Source: Rotaria socialis (lineage: Eukaryota; Rotifera; Eurotatoria; Philodinida; Philodinidae). Taken from it: a stretch of DNA of 64,000 nt. Position numbers and translations under genes: made by a program. The notes beneath the pieces are model-generated. The model saw only the letters and a list, made by a program, of their open reading frames with translations, ran no database searches and was not told the DNA's origin. The DNA is taken from assembly GCA_905331475.1 (NCBI GenBank), contig CAJNYU010001350.1, positions 16,599-80,598 of the forward strand, written 5' to 3'. Positions 59,263 to 64,000 of this stretch are shown piece after piece (position 1 is the first letter of the stretch; the number at the start of each line of letters is the position of its first letter).

Positions 59263-60908
59263 ATCCGAAGTAACATTCGTTAAAAGTTTTCGAAGTTGAG
59301 TTGAACTTCTCATTTCACCTGTCCAAGGTGCAATCCAAATTAATTTCTCTCGATTGTCAGGTGTTACGTTTTCAAGAATCTCTTTCCATAAAGTTTTACT
59401 ATCATATCAAGGTCGATCGACAACGGCAAGAGGATATTGAGTAGAGAGTATTCCTGTATTATTTTCAATAGCATCTATACCACAAATATGGATTATTGAA
59501 ATGTTGAAGCCTTTGCCAAATCGATCGTCACATTCCTGTAAAATAGCTTGTGAAAGTTTGTCCGGTGAACAATAACTTCGATTAACCATCCAACGCGTGC
59601 CTTCAGTAGCAAGTAACAGTAAAGCATCTCTATGTCCATCAGGTAAATGTTTTCCTGCTAGTTTTTTCCCTAACCAACTGCTAGACGATGGACACAAGTA
59701 GCTGTCAAGGATTTCGAAGTTGTGGAGTGGACTCTCAAGAGCGTTGGCAGCAAAGTCAATGACCGCAAGATGATTCAAATGAATTGGACAAAAGCTGCCA
59801 CCATAGACAAGAATCACCTGTTTTTCCTTGCTGTTTACATCTGAGGGATGATTGATCTTGTCGAAAGGTAGTTTTCTTCCACAAGGAAATCTAACCAAGG
59901 GTGATGTCCAGGCACCACAATAGGTCAACAATTGCTTGAGACATTCAAAAATATTTGATCGACAAAGAGAATGCTCAACATCAGCAATACAATTGAGACG
60001 TCTGACGAGATTATGCAAGTTGAAACGCATCTCATATCCATCAATAAAACTTCCAATAGCTTCAAAGTATGATTGAATGAATTTATGAGTCATTGTATGC
60101 ATGTCAGCTTCGTATGGACCATCAAACATGGTCAAGTTATCGTTTTCGTCGATAGACCTATTTCTGCCATTGAAGTCACCACGAAGAAGGCACGGTTGAA
60201 TTTGAGCTTGAGTTGTGTTGAGGAACCATGGTACGTATGGAATGAGTCGATCGCAAAGCAGAATCAACTCCATATTTTTGTCATAATGGTTAATAAGATC
60301 AGTATCGTATTTCATTCTCAGAAAAAACTGGTTTTAAACGTTGTTCGAGATAAAAACTACATCAATCACTATCCCAAGCGTTGTCTTGTTCGGTATGTAC
60401 AAAAAATTGTTAATATGAAATCCAAATAGACCACCATGAGGAGATAATACTATGTTTCTCTGCTGATGTCTGATGCATTTTGGCAATGGCTCGTGTAAAT
60501 CTGCGATATTGTTCGTTTGTTTGTTTTTTTCTTCTTACTTCTTGCCATTGTTACATATTCAGCAAGAAACCAACTCCCTTGATTGTCATTATCGATTGTA
60601 GACATATTTCCGATGCCGATCGGTTGAGGTATACGAATAAATGGTGTGCATACTTCGCGAAGTGCATGAGAACCAATAATCTCAGCATCGAACATCTGTT
60701 GAGCATGTTTTCTCATATTAATTTTGACAAAAAATGAGTCAGGACTCGTATCATTGTTGTTCTGTGAGTTTATTTTGACCATAAATGAATGACTCACATA
60801 ACCACCAGCTATGTGTTTAACTGTAAATTCATTGTGATCACTGCATGGAATGGTTGGTTTTGACAAAGAAAGAATTTGAGTTCGAAGTGAAGAAGATTTT
60901 TTCAGCAT
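59263..60908 (-). pseudogene. Fructosamine-kinase / nucleotide adenylyltransferase fusion, pseudogene
   Basis: Reading on the minus strand from 60908. The N-terminal part matches fructosamine-3-kinase/APH-fold kinases: GGYVSHSFMVKIN, DSFFVKIN, MFDAEIIGSHALRE, GSWFLAEYV. Then FTRAIAKMHQ, GGLFGFHINN, and the catalytic block LLRGDFNGRN followed by MFDGPYEADMH. The C-terminal part is a NadD/NMNAT-like nucleotidyltransferase: VYGGSFCPIHLNHLAV (GSFxPxHxxH) and, beyond a stop, SSTQLRKLL. Breaks seen: frame changes near 60530, 60430, 60380 and 60315; in-frame TGA at 60362-60364 and at 59407-59409; and truncation at 59262 by the repeat element. No introns are visible. At least six lesions make it clearly non-functional. 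Such a fusion is unusual for animals; a bacterial or other foreign origin is possible but not shown. Confidence 0.85.
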
Positions 60909-62244
60909 GAATTGTTGTAGATCAAGAGCACTTCAAATTATCAATGTGTCATAAAAAAAAGTTTGCATATAATAGAGGAAGGCAACAAGCCTGAATTGTG
61001 CATTTGATTTTCTCGATTCTAACTGAGAACCATTTGACGAAGTGAATTTAGCCATGATGAAAATCAACCTCTCTATAAACTTTACAGATTCCTTTAAAAT
61101 TCTCTCTCATCATTTGTTTCAATAAAAATGATTATTTTTTATTTGCAATAGCACGAAGTTTGTGAATAGATATTATCTACAGCTTGCCTCTGACTTTTAA
61201 TGAAATAAAAGTAGCAAAAATTTCATACTTTTTTCTTTCTTACTTTGGACAGTACATTCTTCACTCAGATACTTTGTTAGTGGATCGTGTGCATTTTCTA
61301 CTTGATTTTCGATGCCAGCTTCAAGATGATAACACTGATCAACGCAAACCTTGTTTTGTTCAGATGTCTCACTCAAAGCACAAACCATCAACGAGGAGAC
61401 AGATAAACTGCAGACGAATGAAAATAAAAGTACGATTTGCGACAGGGCACATTTCTCTCACTTACTAAAAGTTCGACGTTATTCGTCATTGAAATTTATA
61501 TCTTGTGTTTTGAATATGACATGACAGATGAAGTCGTTGAAGTTCAAAATTGTGCAATAACTAACATTATATTGCCACGATTACGCTCTTATCAAACTAT
61601 GAATTACAACGCTATTTTTCTCTTTCGTCGCATAAAATTACTCATTCAGTAACATAATAAGTATATTCACAACTTTCTAACCTAGCAGGGGAAGCGAATC
61701 AAATTTCAATAATTTCTTTCCTTCAAATCAATGTAATTGGTTTATCGCCTGTGTCGTTGCTAGACCGATTGTGTCGCTAGCATCAAGATATAATCTCTGG
61801 TCAGTTAGAACGAAACTCATGGAAAAAATGCCAATCATTATCGAATACCTCTTGCATATCGAAGGGTGTGGGTGTAGGTGGGTGTACATATGAGTTTGAC
61901 TGAAATAAAGACACCCACATCCTCGATTCGAATGCAGCTTTTTTTATTAAACACAATTGAAATCAATGAAGAGAAGACTACTTTTCGAATATATTTTAGC
62001 ATTCAGAATTTGTTAAACGTCGTTCATAAGAAAGAATTCATCACATAATTGAGATGGTTATGCATTTTGCCATTAACAGAATTAGTTCAAATGCCTCGGA
62101 TAAATAAATGCGACACGTAATCGGTTAATTTTGCCAGAGTTGAAAACTATTCACTTCCTATGAATAAAATTACTATACTGTTTGGTCTAGTCGTCACTTA
62201 GATAAAAATAATCGAGATTGTTAATGGTGAAATCATATACTCAC
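60909..62244. other. Intergenic with possible coding remnants and a TGTGGG-like tract
   Basis: Minus-strand 61391-61200 has a short Cys-containing reading frame with a hydrophobic lead-in but no in-frame ATG; unsupported. A G/T-rich tract lies at 61864-61885. Otherwise nothing recognised. Confidence 0.35.
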
Positions 62245-62547
62245 ATGAAAAACAGGATTAATGTTATTTGATGGAAGTTTTTGTAGAAGATTAATAGCAC
62301 GTTCGTAATCATGCAACATAGTGCATGCTGTTATTGCCATGCCAATATTAAAATCCGTGTGTAGATGAGGCTGTTGACCGAACTGTTTTAAAGCTTCTTC
62401 ATATTGTTTGTAGTCAATGAACTTTGTCAATGTGCAGTTTAATTTTGTCGAGGAAGAAATAGAAATATTTTTGCGCTGTTTTTCGACAGAAGAATAATAA
62501 ACACTGAAGTCGATAGATCGAACAGGTATGTTTCTTATCAGCAGCAT
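62245..62547 (-). pseudogene. Orphan first exon of a pentatricopeptide-repeat (PPR) protein
   Basis: An ATG-initiated exon of 101 codons (62547-62245) ending CCTGTTTTTCAT|GTGAGT. Residues 1-30 look like an organelle presequence (basic/hydroxylated, MLLIRNIPVRS). Residues 40-100 show helical-hairpin PPR-like text: FIDYKQYEEALKQFG and GMAITACTMLHDYERAINLL. The downstream exons that a PPR gene needs are not found in the next 1.3 kb; that space leads into a pseudogene. It is therefore likely a truncated copy, though a very long intron cannot be excluded. Plant-like PPR proteins are known from bdelloid rotifers. Confidence 0.6.
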
Positions 62548-62856
62548 AATATGATGTTGAATACAAAAAAATTGATTTGAAGTTCAAACAAGAAAGACTA
62601 AATTAACATTAGATTATTTTTCTTAGAAAATAATCAATAGTTTATCAAAAAATTAGATTATTTATCTAAAAAGTAAACAAACTCTTTAATGTTGCATATC
62701 AATAGGAAAAACATTCATAATGAAACCTTGAAGATAAGAAGTGTTCGTCAGTAATTGTTATATACAAAAAGAAAAGAAATTCATTAAATCATATACCTAC
62801 TCTATATTCATTATGCTGTATATGATATTCATTTAACAAATGCGTATCGTATACAT
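62548..62856. other. Intergenic, nothing recognised
   Basis: AT-rich spacer upstream of the orphan PPR exon. Confidence 0.35.
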
Positions 62857-63304
62857 TTATCTATTAAAGTCAATTTCTGGCTGTGATGGTTCTTCATCTA
62901 CATCAATCGATGACAAGTCATCTAATAAATATTAATACAGAAGGGTTATATGGATCATGTTTGAATTGTTTTAAATTACCCAGCAATATCATTCAAAATG
63001 AAATTCATATAAACCTTTTCTTCTATTAAAAAAACTAATATGTAGGAACTCGCATGTACCCATTAGTCCTATTTTTCACATTTCCTACGCAAGATGTGAC
63101 TAGAAAAAGGTGCTTGTTAGATGTATTTACGAATATAATAGTTTTCTCTAGATTGATATTGCTCCACCACCTGTGATTTGAAGCCTTTTCATTTTCACAC
63201 TGTCGATGAACTCATGGAAGGATTTTGACATGTTTCCGTGGTTTGACAGAAAATTGTACTTCTAATGTTTGACGCCAATTCCTATGAGGATTAATACCGA
63301 CTCT
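62857..63304 (-). pseudogene. Possible remnants of a minus-strand multi-exon gene
   Basis: Two coding-looking pieces. 63304-63212 begins after a TTTTTCAG acceptor and reads NPHRNWRQTLEVQFSVKP, then KHVKILP and a stop. Another frame over 63255-63150 reads FHEFIDSVKMKRLQITGGGA. A last piece at 62921-62857 follows TATTAG and reads DLSSIDVDEEPSQPEIDF then stops. The phases of these pieces do not close, so this may be a decayed gene. Not recognised. Confidence 0.3.
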
Positions 63305-63652
63305 CTGAAAAACATAATTCCAGTTTCATATAATCAAATAAAGACATTCCATGAATATACATATATTACTGTGTGATAAGAAATATAACTACATTAATTT
63401 ATAATCAAAACCCATAATGAATTTCTTAATGAAATCATCTATCACCATTAGAGAAAAAGCTTGTTAGCGCAGCTACTGTGTAGCTGAAATGTGGAACTCA
63501 CATATTCCGCAAAAAAGAACAAAGTTATACACTCGTAATTCTTTTTTGTAATAAAGTATGGTATAAACTATACAACGGGTGAAAAATACCGGTCAAGCCT
63601 GATTGCGCTTATTGACGGTGGTCAATATAATCAAAGAGGTATCAAAAAGCTT

Positions 63653-64000
63653 CCCAGGTGAATGAATCCTGTGACAGATCCTATCACTCAACAGAATGCG
63701 ATGGGATTTCGGGTTACGAATTGACTGTCGGCTCCGACCGAAAAAAAATTTTCTTAATTAGGGGTGAATATGCATATTTTCTCATAAGAACACTAGGGTC
63801 ATACGTTCATGTTGGATTCCGTTAATTTCCAACACTGGATCCTATGGGATTCCTACACTAAGGATCCGACTGTAGGTCCTGATCCCGGAATCCTATAGGA
63901 TTTCGTTGGTTTTATTGGAATCCATGGATATTTGGTATATTCACGGTCTGACCCTTGTCGGAATCCGATAGGATCCTAGTCTCGGAATGACTCTCCTGGG
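63653..64000. mobile_element. Palindromic element with CCCAGG ends, reaching the window edge
   Basis: Starts CCCAGGTGAATGAATCCTGT; the final bases of the window, reverse-complemented, read CCCAGGAGAGTCATTCCGAG, an imperfect inverted repeat of about 35 bp. The interior has many GGATCCTATAGGAT-like subrepeats. It shares terminal CCCAGG and the preceding CTT with the element at 7443. Its right flank lies outside the window. Confidence 0.65.

Noticed and set aside
57957-59283. Ser/Gly/Glu/Trp-rich ORFs in the GGAGC repeats
   Set aside because: Translations of tandem repeats that stay open in several frames and on both strands; no gene evidence.
61197-61391. Minus-strand 64-aa ORF with cysteines and a hydrophobic lead-in, possibly a secreted peptide
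   Set aside because: No in-frame ATG before the hydrophobic stretch and an upstream TGA; a possible downstream exon gives only a few residues.

Overview
The window is eukaryotic: AT-rich DNA with many short (about 50-80 bp) GT-AG introns, some longer introns, and animal gene families (TRPC channel, two-finger GATA factor, nuclear receptors, rhodopsin-type GPCR, tartrate-resistant acid phosphatase). Several traits point to a rotifer, most likely a bdelloid: a WrbA/PST2-type quinone oxidoreductase that most animals lack, a plant-style PPR exon, many degenerate transposon-derived fragments next to broken genes, and a short TGTGGG-like tract. That assignment is inference; no rRNA, tRNA or mitochondrial sequence was seen to confirm it.

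Layout. 1-4448 (+): 3' part of a TRPC-type cation channel. 6161-8878 (-): two small multi-exon genes for secreted proteins, rebuilt here from exons too short to show as long ORFs. 9332-10459: a non-coding element with ~240 bp inverted terminal repeats. 13074-14398 (-): purple acid phosphatase (ACP5 type). 17253-18880 (+): GATA factor. 23448-32276 (+): nine-exon gene for a low-complexity 750-aa protein with a conserved helical C-terminus. 34554-36452 (+): first nuclear receptor, with a palindromic element in its second intron. 38029-38806 (-): CMPK2-like nucleotide kinase. 39420-40949 (-): protein with a C-terminal PDZ-like segment. 42904-43893 (+): intronless GPCR. 49659-51284 (+): second nuclear receptor, with an extra first exon. 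52122-52734: AT-repeat element with hAT-like ends. 54543-55535 (+): WrbA-like flavoprotein.

56500-64000 looks like a decaying region: a LINE-type ORF1 with a stop inside its last zinc knuckle, a GC-rich repeat element, a fructosamine-kinase/adenylyltransferase fusion pseudogene with several frameshifts and stops, an orphan PPR first exon, other coding remnants, and a second CCCAGG-ended palindromic element at the right edge.

The genes form no operon or obvious pathway. Common themes are signalling and transcription control (TRPC, GPCR, two NRs, GATA, secreted peptides) and a few enzymes. Exon boundaries were assigned by eye from GT/AG signals, reading-frame phase and family similarity. Phases were checked and close for every multi-exon gene listed as intact.
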